Assembly (NCBI GenBank): GCA_945928575.1
Contig: CAMENP010000004.1
Coordinates: 1 to 64,000, forward strand
DNA length: 64,000 bases
From: an uncultured Butyrivibrio sp.
Lineage (GTDB): Bacteria > Bacillota > Clostridia > Lachnospirales > Lachnospiraceae
Reading direction: 5' to 3'
The translations under genes and the position numbers were made by a program. Below are positions 44,987 through 53,956 of the stretch, piece by piece. Each line of letters begins with the position of its first letter. Position 1 is the first letter of the stretch. The notes below the pieces were generated by a model. The model ran no database searches, was not told where the DNA came from, and worked only from the letters and a program-made list of their open reading frames with translations.

Positions 44987-46212
44987 TATTCGTTAGATGT
45001 CCCTTCGGATTCTTCTGTGGCAGGATTGATGACCGGTGCAGTGTGAACTGTTGCGGGTGTACGTATAAGTAGCGTACCTGATGCCTGCCCGGTTTCGCTG
45101 CCAATATCTATTTTAACACTATTTTGTATGATTTGAATACCGTTTTCTTGTATTTTTTCAAGATAATTCATAAGATTTGCATTAAGAATGTTCTCAAGCT
45201 CATCGTCTGTATGGTCGGAAGTTGTAATATTATATTCTTTATAGTAAAAATAAGCGTATGAAATCGGCAGATTCATATTCTCGTATGGCGTAATTTCTTT
45301 ATATTCCGTAAAAACATCATAATTATCATATTTACATTTGCTTACGTTATAATTAATCAGGCGGTCCCCTATTTTGATTCCCGTACCGGTATGTATTCTG
45401 CCGGTGTATTCCTTAAGTTCATATTCTCTCAAAACGCTGTCATTGTAATTTATGGATGTTTCTGTAATGATATCTGCATCTGCACAGACGTATCGCACAC
45501 CGAAGCTTTCTCCTGATTCATTGAATGATTCTACTTTGGACATCACAAGAACATCTCCTTTTTTGACTTCGTCACCCGCTTTGACAATGGGTGTGCCGCT
45601 GCGTGTTATAATTGATACGATACGCCCGTCTTCGGCGGCACATATATCGGATTCCGCCGTTTGTGCATAATCTGATTTTCCGGTATCATCTTCCTTGATA
45701 TTTATACGCAGCCTTGAACCGTTTACGTCTGCCGAAACCCATGTGATCCGGTCAAAATTCTGTCTGAGTCCGGCTTCAATGTCTTCGCATGCAATACGAC
45801 CGGTTTTCATTCCGTAATGTATATTCATGCGGTTGATATAATTAATTATTTCTTTGGACGAATAATGCATGTTACCCGTTATCTGGATACGCCATAAATA
45901 TCCGGACATAATTATGTTAACAAGAACAAATATCATTATTCCGTGTATAAAAAAATAACGTCTCCGGTATTTGTGTATAACAAAAGGTAAACCGTCCTTT
46001 TGAATGATCTTGATTCTGACCCCGCATATCCGGGCCGGCTTTTTTAATTTTTTGAAATCTCTGACAGATATTTCCATGCAGCATCCGTTATCGGTCGTAA
46101 TGACATTATTTAATAAGATATTGTTGTTATGACATATATTTATGAATCTTTCTGTATTAAGTCCACAAACGCTTATTTTTACGCTGCCTTTAAGTTCTTT
46201 TTCCAGATTCAA
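44986..46212 (-). CDS. yqfD: sporulation protein YqfD
   Basis: A 408-residue membrane protein of the YqfD family, needed for normal sporulation in Bacillus with YqfC. A membrane helix lies near residues 88-110 (FFIHGIMIFVLVNIIMSGYL). The exported part has EDIEAGLRQNFDRITWVSA (typical) and KAGDEVKKGDVLV. It overlaps yqfC by four bases and phoH by one. In the spore it probably acts in the mother-cell membrane; that is by homology. Confidence 0.93.
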   Translation of the reverse strand: MNLEKELKGSVKISVCGLNTERFINICHNNNILLNNVITTDNGCCMEISVRDFKKLKKPARICGVRIKIIQKDGLPFVIHKYRRRYFFIHGIMIFVLVNIIMSGYLWRIQITGNMHYSSKEIINYINRMNIHYGMKTGRIACEDIEAGLRQNFDRITWVSADVNGSRLRINIKEDDTGKSDYAQTAESDICAAEDGRIVSIITRSGTPIVKAGDEVKKGDVLVMSKVESFNESGESFGVRYVCADADIITETSINYNDSVLREYELKEYTGRIHTGTGIKIGDRLINYNVSKCKYDNYDVFTEYKEITPYENMNLPISYAYFYYKEYNITTSDHTDDELENILNANLMNYLEKIQENGIQIIQNSVKIDIGSETGQASGTLLIRTPATVHTAPVINPATEESEGTSNE

Positions 46213-46457
46213 CGCATTACCTCCATAAGGCGTATGTGTTCAATATTTCCTATGATTTTAATGTCATCTTTATTCATATATTCAACGAGCAGTCCGCTGC
46301 CTTCAACAACAACCAGTTCCCGGGCCGCTTTTATTCGTATGCATTCACCGCTCAGTTCAGATATTGATTTGAAATTCTCTATATAAAGTTCTGTCCGGCC
46401 ATGAATTGTAATTATGGAATAATCCTCCGCAAACTGCCTGTACATACCAACCACCAT
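46209..46457 (-). CDS. yqfC: sporulation protein YqfC
   Basis: An 82-residue YabP/YqfC-family protein. The pattern ITIHGRTELYIENFKSI followed by CIRIKAARELVVVEGSGL fits the family. Its N-terminus is shorter than the usual about 90-95 residues. ATG 46457 is the first start; ATG four codons later with GGTGG before it is possible. A CATATAAT resembling a SigE -10 lies upstream but no good -35 is seen. It is coupled to yqfD. Confidence 0.85.
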   Translation of the reverse strand: MVVGMYRQFAEDYSIITIHGRTELYIENFKSISELSGECIRIKAARELVVVEGSGLLVEYMNKDDIKIIGNIEHIRLMEVMR

Positions 46458-46503
46458 AACGGAATTTATACTATTATATGTATCTGATATCAGCTGTTAT
46501 TAC

Positions 46504-46535
46504 AAAAAAAGAGTTCCCTCATATAAGGGAACTCT
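46504..46535 (-). terminator. terminator after rpsU
   Basis: On the - strand, AGAGTTCCCT and AGGGAACTCT form a perfect 10-bp stem (46510-46535) followed by seven T (46504-46510). It separates rpsU from yqfC. Confidence 0.92.
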
Positions 46536-46572
46536 CACATCCTGTAAATACAGGAAATAATTCAGATGTAAA

Positions 46573-46749
46573 TTAGTTATATTTACGTTTTCTGGCAGCC
46601 TCTGATTTCTTCTTGCGTCTTACGCTAGGCTTCTCATAATGCTCTCTCTTACGGATCTCCTGCTGGATGCCGGCCTTAGCGCAGTTTCTCTTAAATCTGC
46701 GTAATGCGCTGTCCAGAGATTCGTTCTCTTTAACGATTACATTAGACAT
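46573..46749 (-). CDS. rpsU: 30S ribosomal protein S21
   Basis: A 58-residue basic protein of the small subunit that helps initiation. [20 protein letters not shown] and the basic tail [13 protein letters not shown] are standard. ATG 46749 with GGGAGG ahead is chosen; an in-frame TTG three codons upstream overlaps the ribosome site. It is a single-gene unit with its own strong promoter, a structured leader of about 87 bases and a terminator. Confidence 0.97.
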   Translation of the reverse strand: MSNVIVKENESLDSALRRFKRNCAKAGIQQEIRKREHYEKPSVRRKKKSEAARKRKYN

Positions 46750-46766
46750 TCTACTCAACCTCCCTC

Positions 46767-46835
46767 CAGTTGTGGATTGTGCAAGACAACTGTCTGGGTA
46801 TTCTTACCGGAGAAATACTATCTCTCGGCTTGCAC
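46767..46835 (-). promoter_or_regulatory. structured rpsU leader, possible pseudoknot
   Basis: On the mRNA, GTGCAAG at the 5' end (46835-46829) can pair with CTTGCAC (46785-46779). CAGTTGT (46792-46786) can pair with ACAACTG (46773-46767), which sits right before the GGAGGGAGG ribosome site. CTTGCAC lies in the loop of the second hairpin, so the two helices together make an H-type pseudoknot with adjoining stems. A further small hairpin (CCG/CGG plus GAGA/TCTC) lies between. Confidence 0.5.
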
Positions 46836-46842
46836 GGTTACC

Positions 46843-46870
46843 ATTATAACATATAATTATATTTCGTCAA
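46843..46870 (-). promoter_or_regulatory. rpsU promoter
   Basis: TTGACG (46870-46865), 16-bp spacer, TATAAT (46848-46843) on the - strand, in a very AT-rich stretch. The expected start is near 46836, at the first base of the structured leader. Confidence 0.85.
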
Positions 46871-46902
46871 CAGTAAATTTCACAAAATACAATTTTTGTA
46901 CA

Positions 46903-47316
46903 TCAAAGCACCATAAGCAGTGTACCGGCTGCAATCAATACTGAACCGATAATTGATTTTGGTTTAAATTCTTCATGCAGAAATATTGCTGCAAGAATAA
47001 GCGTAATTATAACACTTAATTTATCTATTGGTACAACCTTAGATACGGTACCCATCTGGATTGCTTTATAATAACAAAGCCATGATGCACCTGTCGCAAG
47101 ACCGGATAAAATAAGAAAAATCCAGCTTTTGCGGTTAATCTGTGTTATGCCTCCTTGTGCACCTGTTATAAATACCATAACCCATGCCATTACGACAACG
47201 ACCATTGTTCTGATGGCTGTTGCCAGATTAGAATTGACGCCGTCAATACCAACCTTGGCAAGGATTGATGTGAGTGCAGCAAAAACCGAAGATAAAATTG
47301 CAAAAACAATCCACAT
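46903..47316 (-). CDS. EamA-family single-domain transporter
   Basis: A 137-residue membrane protein with about five helices, corresponding to one EamA (drug/metabolite transporter) repeat: MWIVFAILSSVFAALTSILA, then KVVPIDKLSVIITLILAAIF and FLHEEFKPKSIIGSVLIAAG. Full DMT carriers have two such halves, so it must dimerise. ATG 47316 follows AAGGTG; a GTG three codons upstream is less likely. Substrate cannot be told. No partner gene is adjacent. Confidence 0.85.
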   Translation of the reverse strand: MWIVFAILSSVFAALTSILAKVGIDGVNSNLATAIRTMVVVVMAWVMVFITGAQGGITQINRKSWIFLILSGLATGASWLCYYKAIQMGTVSKVVPIDKLSVIITLILAAIFLHEEFKPKSIIGSVLIAAGTLLMVL

Positions 47317-47342
47317 TAAAAACACCTTCTTTTGAATATATA

Positions 47343-48786
47343 TTAATGACTGAAATTATTCTGTAGTCTTTCGGATGAATTCTTAAGACCGGAAATCGCT
47401 TTGGATAATTTTATCACGGCGTCGGTCTGGCTTGAAATAGACTCGGTTATCTCGGTTACCATTGAAGAATTCTCTTCCGAGGTGGCAGCTACGGTATCAA
47501 GCTCACCCTGTATTTCATCGAATTTCTGTTTGACCGATTCAATCAAATCATACTCTTCTTTGACGATGCTGTCAGCTTCCTTGGATGAGTTATCGATAAT
47601 ATCGAGACGGCTTATAAGATTATCAAGCTTATCGGAACTTTCATTGGCAGCATCGGAACCGGCAAGAATCTTATCCGCAACATCGTTTACCGTTTCGGTA
47701 AGTGCATCAAGGATTTTCTTAATGCTGTCAGCCGATCTGCGGCTGTCTTCCGAAAGCATTCTTATCTGTTCTGCAACCACAGCAAATCCACGGCCCTGTT
47801 CTCCGGCCCTGTTCTCCGGCCCTGGCGGCCTCTATGGACGCATTTAACGATAACAGATTGGTCTGTGATGCAATGGCATCTATTTCATTCAGGATGCTGT
47901 TGATTTCATCCATCTGCGAAAGCAGGCCTTTGGTTGCAGTGCTGGCAGCATATACGGTGTCGGACATATCGCCCATGGCTTTCTGTACCGTATGCGCCTC
48001 CGTATTACATTCCAGAACAGCTTTTGTTACATTGTTAAAGCTTATTTCAAGCTGTTTTGAACAGTCGTAATTTTTGTCTATGTGTTCTTTGGTTATACCG
48101 AGCTTTTCGCTCACAGCCTGAATCGAACGGCTTGAGTCATCGACAACACGTTCCATCTGCTCTGCGGACATGCGTACGGTTTCCGCGGTTGTCGTAACAT
48201 CACCAACCTGATTATTACATGCAAGTATCTCTTTGTTAAGATCTCCCGCTATTTCGTCTGCTATGGATGAATTGCTGCGGACCTTTTCAAGGGCATCATC
48301 CGCTTCTTTTATCTTGGCTTCGCCGTATGCCGTTCCGAGATAGGTAACAAATGCAGCCGCGATAAAAATACACATTTTGGATATGGATGCTATGATATTA
48401 GGGTCAATTATTTTGCGGTCAAAAATCAGACACAAAATACATACAACAACATAAGGGATGGCGTAGAACTTAATAATTTTCTTATTAAAATATCTGACAG
48501 CCATGCCCAGAGTTATGAAGCTTGCCATGAATGCCAGCGTTACGCCGCCGCAAAGGCCGGAATACAACAATATTGCATATGACGGAACCAATACTATGAT
48601 CAGAGCTTTTGCAAAATCACTGATTTTTAAGTTGGCGGCAATTACAACAATAATCCATGTGGCAAGCATTACAATACAGCCTTTGAGAGTCTTGAATGTA
48701 AGGCCGTATGAAAAATAAGTTGTTGCCATGAGTGCGATGACACAGCCTAAAATAACCCATAAATTCCCTTTATGTACCTTGTTCAT
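47343..48786 (-). pseudogene. methyl-accepting chemotaxis protein, frameshifted by a 13-bp duplication
   Basis: The N-terminal part (from ATG 48786) has about six membrane helices in the first 155 residues, then a coiled-coil signalling region up to [17 protein letters not shown]. There a duplicated 13-mer shifts the frame into RTGPWICC and a stop at 47728. Removing one copy restores [20 protein letters not shown], the conserved hairpin tip that binds CheA and CheW, and the frame runs to 47343, giving 476 residues. The sensor has no obvious extracellular ligand domain. As it stands the protein loses the returning signalling helix. No flagellar genes are in the window. Confidence 0.85.
47792..47824. 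repeat. 13-bp tandem repeat causing the chemotaxis-gene frameshift
   Basis: GGCCCTGTTCTCC occurs at 47792-47804 and 47805-47817, followed by a partial third copy (GGCCCTG, 47818-47824). The normal gene needs one full copy plus the partial one. Confidence 0.92.
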
Positions 48787-48818
48787 TATAATCTTCTCCT
48801 ATCCGTATTGATAATACA

Positions 48819-48841
48819 GACCGGCACATAATGTGCCGGTC
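48819..48841 (-). terminator. hairpin after alaS
   Basis: GACCGGCACA and TGTGCCGGTC form a perfect 10-bp stem with a 3-base loop (48819-48841), 13 bp after the alaS stop. The following - strand sequence has only short T runs, so it may be a weak terminator. Confidence 0.6.
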
Positions 48842-48853
48842 GTGAAATCTTCA

Positions 48854-51505
48854 TTATATCTGTGAAGCGAGAGCTTCTTTGGCAGCAGCTAATGCATCGT
48901 TGACTCCTGACGGATTCTTACCTCCGGCCTGAGCCATATTAGGGCGTCCGCCACCGCCGCCTCCAACCTTAGGAGCGGCAGCTTTGATAATGTTGCCGGC
49001 ATGAGCACCTTTGGCAACCACGTCATCTGTAACTGTTACCATAAGATTAACCTTGCCGTCATTAACTGATGCAAGTACGATAACGCCTGAACCAAGCTTG
49101 GTCTTAAGGTCATCTCCGAGATTACGGAGTTCGTTCATATCAACGCCTTCTAATGATACACCGAGGAATTTAACTCCGTTAACTTCTTCTGCTTTGTCAA
49201 GGACATTGCCCATTGCAGCACCGGCGGCCTTGCTCTTGAGTGATTCATTCTCACTTGCAAGTGCTTTAAGTTCTGCCTGGAGATGTGCAATTTTCTCGGT
49301 AACATTCGCCGGTGTAGCTTTGAGAGCCTTGCATATTTCATTATAGCTGTTCTCTATGTTCTTGTAATATGCAAATACAGCATTGCCTGTAAGTGCTTCA
49401 ATACGTCTTACACCTGCAGCTATACCGGATTCAGATACAATCTTAAACGCTCCGATTGAGCTTGTATTGGATACATGTGTACCACCGCAGAATTCTTTTG
49501 AGAAATCTCCCATACATACAACGCGGACTGTGTCACCGTATTTTTCGCCGAAAAGCGCTTTGGCACCTGTTTTCTTGGCTTCCTCTATCGGAAGTACTTT
49601 GGTCTCAACCGTAATAGCTTCAGCAATCTTATCGTTAACTATTTTCTCGACTTTGGCAAGCTCGTCCGCTGTCATTGATGAAAAATGCGTAAAGTCAAAT
49701 CTTAATCTGTCAGGTGTAACAAGTGAACCTGCCTGTTCAACATGTGAGCCGAGTACGATTCTTAATGCTTCCTGAAGAAGATGCGTTGCCGAATGATTCT
49801 TAGCGGTATCGGCACGTCCTTCTTCATCAACCTTAAGTGTTACTCTGTCACCGACATTGAATGAACCTGTAACAACTGTTCCTACATGTCCGATTCTTCC
49901 GCCTTTGAGTTTGATGGTGTCTTCAACTTCAAATTCGGATTCTCCGGCAATTATTATACCGGTGTCACCCTGCTGTCCGCCCATTGTAGCGTAGAAAGGA
50001 GTCTTGTCAACGATTATCGTTCCTTTCTGGCCTTCCGCAAGTTCGGTTACAAGGTCTGTCTCGGTTGTAAGGACAGAAATATCGGATTCAGCGGCAAGTG
50101 TATCATATCCAACAAATTCAGAAGTGATGGACGTATCAATCTTATCGTATACAGTCGCATCAGCACCCATATAGTTAGTCTCTTTACGGGCAGCTCTTGC
50201 TTTACGCTTCTGCTCTTCCATCTCGGACTTAAATCCGTCCATATCAACACTGAAGCCTTTTTCCTCAAGGATTTCAACCGTAAGGTCAATAGGGAATCCG
50301 TAAGTATCATAGAGCTTAAATGCATCACTTCCCGATAATGTGCTGCTATGGGAAGCGGCAAGCTTATCTTCCATATCGGAAAGAATCTTAAGACCCTGAT
50401 CTATTGTTTTATTAAAGTTCTCTTCTTCTGTGGTAAGGACCTTAAGAATAAGTTCCTTCTTCTCTTCGAGTTCAGGATATCCGTCCTTACTGCAGTCGAT
50501 AACGGTCTGTGCAAGTTTCGCAAGGAAAAGTCCGTCAATTCCAAGCATTCTTCCGTGTCTGGCTGCTCGTCTTAAAAGCCTTCTGAATACATATCCGCGG
50601 CCTTCGTTGGAAGGTATGATTCCGTCAGATGCCATAAATGTAACGGAACGGATATGGTCCGTTATAAGTCTTATCGATACATCGTCCTTCTCGTTGACTT
50701 GATATTTTACACCTGCAAGTTCACATATTCTGTCACGGATGGCTTTCATTGTGTCAATATCAAATACAGAATCAACATCCTGTACTACAACTGCCAGACG
50801 CTCAAGTCCCATACCGGTATCAATGTTTTTCTGCTTAAGTTCCGTATAATGATGATGTCCGTCACTTTCAAACTGTGTGAATACATTGTTCCACACTTCC
50901 ATATATCTGTCACAGTCACAGCCGACCTTACAATCAGGTTTGCCGCAGCCGTACTTAATTCCTCTGTCATAATATATCTCTGAACATGGGCCGCAAGGAC
51001 CGGCGCCGTGCTCCCAGAAATTATCGCAGTCACCGTTCTCATCGCGATAGAATCTTGTAATTCTGTCAGCAGGTACTCCGACTTCTTTGGTCCATATATC
51101 GAAAGCTTCATCATCATCCGCATAAATTGACGGATAAAGTCTGTCAGGATCCATACCGATCACCTTGGTAAGGAACTCCCATGACCAGTTGATAGCTTCA
51201 TGTTTAAAATAATCTCCGAATGAGAAGTTACCGAGCATCTCGAAGAAAGTAAGATGTCTTGCTGTCTTACCGACATTCTCAATATCTCCTGTACGAATAC
51301 ATTTCTGACATGTGGTAACACGTCTGCGCGGCGGAATCTCCTGACCGGTGAAATAAGGCTTAAGCGGAGCCATTCCCGCATTGATAAGCAAAAGACTGTT
51401 GTCATTATGCGGAACAAGCGAGAAGCTGTTCATCTTCAAATGTCCCTTGCTTTCAAAAAATTCAAGATATTTTCTTCGTAATTCGTTAACACCAAAAGCC
51501 TGCAT
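48854..51505 (-). CDS. alaS: alanyl-tRNA synthetase
   Basis: An 883-residue class II synthetase. It has KGHLKMNSFSLVPHNDNSLL at the start, a catalytic core with RVTTCQKCIRTGD and FFEMLGNFSFGDYFK, an editing domain with NHSATHLLQEALR and CGGTHVSNT (zinc site), and a C-terminal C-Ala domain ending in a GGGGGGRPNMAQAGG segment. No T-box leader is seen upstream. Its AGGAGG ribosome site lies inside the last codons of the 52-residue ORF ahead, so the two are coupled. Confidence 0.97.
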   Translation of the reverse strand: MQAFGVNELRRKYLEFFESKGHLKMNSFSLVPHNDNSLLLINAGMAPLKPYFTGQEIPPRRRVTTCQKCIRTGDIENVGKTARHLTFFEMLGNFSFGDYFKHEAINWSWEFLTKVIGMDPDRLYPSIYADDDEAFDIWTKEVGVPADRITRFYRDENGDCDNFWEHGAGPCGPCSEIYYDRGIKYGCGKPDCKVGCDCDRYMEVWNNVFTQFESDGHHHYTELKQKNIDTGMGLERLAVVVQDVDSVFDIDTMKAIRDRICELAGVKYQVNEKDDVSIRLITDHIRSVTFMASDGIIPSNEGRGYVFRRLLRRAARHGRMLGIDGLFLAKLAQTVIDCSKDGYPELEEKKELILKVLTTEEENFNKTIDQGLKILSDMEDKLAASHSSTLSGSDAFKLYDTYGFPIDLTVEILEEKGFSVDMDGFKSEMEEQKRKARAARKETNYMGADATVYDKIDTSITSEFVGYDTLAAESDISVLTTETDLVTELAEGQKGTIIVDKTPFYATMGGQQGDTGIIIAGESEFEVEDTIKLKGGRIGHVGTVVTGSFNVGDRVTLKVDEEGRADTAKNHSATHLLQEALRIVLGSHVEQAGSLVTPDRLRFDFTHFSSMTADELAKVEKIVNDKIAEAITVETKVLPIEEAKKTGAKALFGEKYGDTVRVVCMGDFSKEFCGGTHVSNTSSIGAFKIVSESGIAAGVRRIEALTGNAVFAYYKNIENSYNEICKALKATPANVTEKIAHLQAELKALASENESLKSKAAGAAMGNVLDKAEEVNGVKFLGVSLEGVDMNELRNLGDDLKTKLGSGVIVLASVNDGKVNLMVTVTDDVVAKGAHAGNIIKAAAPKVGGGGGGRPNMAQAGGKNPSGVNDALAAAKEALASQI

Positions 51506-51509
51506 GGCT

Positions 51510-51668
51510 TTAATCCTCCTGTTGTTTTGCTTTTTTTGCGTCCGTATGTTTGCGGAGCTTAATGCCTATGAACATGGCAAGCGCGATGACCAATGCCATA
51601 CCGACAAATTTAAGAATATAAAAAATCAGAAAGCTTACTGATTCACTTAATAATGCTGCTGTTATCAT
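51510..51668 (-). CDS. 52-residue single-pass membrane protein upstream of alaS
   Basis: A short frame starts at ATG 51668 (AAGGAGGATTTAACCT before it) and ends with TAA 4 bp before alaS. The product begins MITAALLSESVSFLIFYILK, continues with a hydrophobic stretch to about residue 35 and ends in a charged tail, KLRKHTDAKKAKQQED. The strong ribosome site, one clean membrane helix and coupling to alaS make it likely real. Function unknown; I do not recognise a family. Confidence 0.7.
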   Translation of the reverse strand: MITAALLSESVSFLIFYILKFVGMALVIALAMFIGIKLRKHTDAKKAKQQED

Positions 51669-51732
51669 AGGTTAAATCCTCCTTTTGGAATACTCTTTTA
51701 ATCGTACCACATTAACCATTGGATTTCAAGTT

Positions 51733-52206
51733 TTAATACATCTTGTCTTCGATAAGATTGTCACCGTCCGCGGCGGTTGTTGCAAGTTCATCACATCTCT
51801 CATTGAACTGGTGGCCGTTATGTCCTTTGACCCATACAAATGTCACGTTATGGCTTTCTTTGGCTTTAAGAAGCCGTTTCCATAGATCCGGGTTTTTAAC
51901 AGGTTCGTTTTTGCCGCGTTTCCAGCCTTTACGGACCCAGCCGTCAATCCAGTTCTGGTTAAATGCATCGACAAGATATTTGGAATCCGAATACAGCGTG
52001 ACGTTACACGGAACCTTCAACGCTTCCAGTCCTGCTATAGCGGCCATCAGCTCCATACGGTTATTCGTAGTCCTCACATAGCCTTGCGACAATTCTTTTT
52101 CGTGAAGATTTCCCTGCGCGTCCGTGTAATGCAAAACTGCGCCGTATCCGCCGGGACCGTCGGGATTTCCACGTGCCGCACCGTCCGTATATATTTCAAC
52201 ATTCAT
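51733..52206 (-). CDS. rnhA: ribonuclease HI
   Basis: A 157-residue RNase HI cutting RNA in RNA-DNA hybrids. The catalytic set is visible: Asp in [18 protein letters not shown], Glu in NRMELMAAI, Asp in [11 protein letters not shown] and Asp in [18 protein letters not shown] 52206 overlaps the stop of the MutS-like gene by one base (TAATG) with GGAGGAAA upstream, so the in-frame start 15 bases further up is not used. Confidence 0.95.
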   Translation of the reverse strand: MNVEIYTDGAARGNPDGPGGYGAVLHYTDAQGNLHEKELSQGYVRTTNNRMELMAAIAGLEALKVPCNVTLYSDSKYLVDAFNQNWIDGWVRKGWKRGKNEPVKNPDLWKRLLKAKESHNVTFVWVKGHNGHQFNERCDELATTAADGDNLIEDKMY

Positions 52207-53891
52207 TAACATTTCCTCCATACACCTGTATTGATGAAATCATCAGCCCTGCGTTTTGAATTATTTGTTATTGCATCATCATATCCGATTATTTTCAATA
52301 ATTTGATGGCATTTCTGGATGTCGCTCTTCCTTTTTGTAATAAGTAAGAGAAAACTACATTATCGTCTTCCACTTCTTCCGTAAAGTGGTAATTGGAATA
52401 ATAATCTTCCAGAATATGTGTAAGTTCTATATCATGTGTTGCCGCAAAACACATAACGCCATTCGCAGTCAGATTTTTAAGTATCTCCGATGAAGCAGCA
52501 ATTCTTTCAACGGTATTGGTGCCTCTTAAAACCTCATCAATAAAGCATAGTATCTTAGCCCCCGGTTTCGCGGCTGCATCAACAATTCTTTTTAATGATT
52601 TGATCTCAACTATATAATAACTTTCTCCGGCTTCAATATTATCCGCAAGCGCCATTGATGAATAAATCCGGTAAAACGGTGCTGAGTATTCTTCTGCCGG
52701 ACAGGTATGAACAGTCTGTGCAAGAAGTGCATTAATAGCGACTGACTTAAGAAATGTCGATTTACCCGATGCATTTGATCCGGTTACCAATACAGGCCTT
52801 GACTCATCAATGGAATTGGCAACGGGTGCTTTAATCGCAAGATGATATACATTTTTAATCTTCATCCGGCTATCATCGGTAAATTCGGGTGTGCACATGT
52901 ACGGAAGAAGGTGCCTGAAAGATGCCACGCTTATCATTGCTTCGATATACCCGAGTGTGTCCATCATTTCTGTTACATGTTCATAATTACGGCTGAAATT
53001 CTTAATTATGGAATTGAATTTGATAAGGTCGATGTGTGTAAACATCTTGACATATTCCATAATGACATCGCCGATTGAGCCGTTGTTCTGCTTGCCCGAT
53101 ACCACAATATATGAGCCACGCATTATGCCGGCAAAACGGTGAACCGTTTCATCAAAAAAATCATTATATTCGCTGAGCTCGTCTATATTAAGTGACTTAA
53201 TTTCTTTAGCTGCGCTGACCATTGTCACGATCTGTCTGATGCACTCAAAATAACTGTCAATCCGGCTCTTTAACTTATAGTATGTTACAATTGATATTCC
53301 GCATGCTGCAATAATCAGCATTACACCGGTTATAGGTTCTACCAGAAACGTGTACAAAACAGCAATTATAATACAAACCCACATCATATAATGAAATACA
53401 TTTGAGCCGGCTTTGAGTTCAAATAGGTTCTTCATATAATCTGATACGGATATTTTACGGACAAAGCCCATTTTGGAAAAACACATCATTATCTGTGTGC
53501 GTTCTTTTTCATGTGTATCGAAATATTCAATGAGTTTCTCTCTTTTCTCAAGTTCCGCACGGTCGGTTACAGGCTTACGGAGGAGTTTGTATAACTCATC
53601 CCTTCCTATTGATGAATGTGTATTATCGATCATCATGAATATCTTGTCCATATCCAGGTCATTCCATGTGATATCATCAATATAATCATCTTCATCTTTA
53701 AGCGTATTTCTGAAAAAATGGGAAATGCTCTCATATTCCTCATAAGAATAATCATTCTCCGGAATCTGACCGAAGGATGCCAAAAGCTTGTAATACAATG
53801 TTTTCTTTGCGCTGCGTGATACTATTACTCCTATTATCGCAATTATAATAACGGCGACTATAATTAAAAGTACAATTTCATATGGCTGCAT
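52206..53891 (-). CDS. membrane-anchored MutS-family ATPase
   Basis: A 561-residue protein with a MutS C-terminal ATPase: [19 protein letters not shown] (Walker A), [19 protein letters not shown] (Walker B and signature) and [14 protein letters not shown]. It lacks the mismatch-recognition and connector domains of MutS1 and the Smr domain of MutS2. An N-terminal helix (about 4-26) and a hydrophobic pair near 175-215 ([20 protein letters not shown]) place it in the membrane. Such MutS relatives are common in Clostridia but unstudied. ATG 53891 has GGGG 7 bases upstream; ATG 53909 in frame lacks a ribosome site. Confidence 0.82.
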   Translation of the reverse strand: MQPYEIVLLIIVAVIIIAIIGVIVSRSAKKTLYYKLLASFGQIPENDYSYEEYESISHFFRNTLKDEDDYIDDITWNDLDMDKIFMMIDNTHSSIGRDELYKLLRKPVTDRAELEKREKLIEYFDTHEKERTQIMMCFSKMGFVRKISVSDYMKNLFELKAGSNVFHYMMWVCIIIAVLYTFLVEPITGVMLIIAACGISIVTYYKLKSRIDSYFECIRQIVTMVSAAKEIKSLNIDELSEYNDFFDETVHRFAGIMRGSYIVVSGKQNNGSIGDVIMEYVKMFTHIDLIKFNSIIKNFSRNYEHVTEMMDTLGYIEAMISVASFRHLLPYMCTPEFTDDSRMKIKNVYHLAIKAPVANSIDESRPVLVTGSNASGKSTFLKSVAINALLAQTVHTCPAEEYSAPFYRIYSSMALADNIEAGESYYIVEIKSLKRIVDAAAKPGAKILCFIDEVLRGTNTVERIAASSEILKNLTANGVMCFAATHDIELTHILEDYYSNYHFTEEVEDDNVVFSYLLQKGRATSRNAIKLLKIIGYDDAITNNSKRRADDFINTGVWRKC

Positions 53892-53897
53892 ACAAAT

Positions 53898-53943
53898 ACC
53901 CCGTTTCATAAAATTAGCAATTTCATTCTATAAGAAACGGGGT
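53898..53943 (-). promoter_or_regulatory. inverted repeat covering the ribosome site of the MutS-like gene
   Basis: ACCCCGTTTC and GAAACGGGGT (53898-53907 with 53934-53943) pair perfectly over 10 bp with a 26-base loop. The 3' arm contains the GGGG ribosome site. No T-run follows, so it is more likely translational control or an RNA-stability hairpin than a terminator for spoIVA. Confidence 0.5.
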
Positions 53944-53956
53944 GAATTTGCAAGAC

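Noticed and set aside
46458-46503. SigE promoter ahead of yqfC
   Set aside because: A CATATAAT is present but no convincing -35 element at the right distance was found.
47343-47780. A separate small chemotaxis-like protein
   Set aside because: It is the displaced C-terminal half of the receptor; removing one 13-bp repeat copy joins it to the N-terminal frame exactly.
51506-51732. T-box riboswitch ahead of alaS
   Set aside because: The space is filled by a 52-residue frame with a ribosome site; no specifier hairpin or T-box sequence (TGGnACCGCG-like) with terminator was seen.
52206-53891. MutS2 with Smr nuclease domain
   Set aside because: The protein ends soon after the ATPase and no Smr domain is visible.
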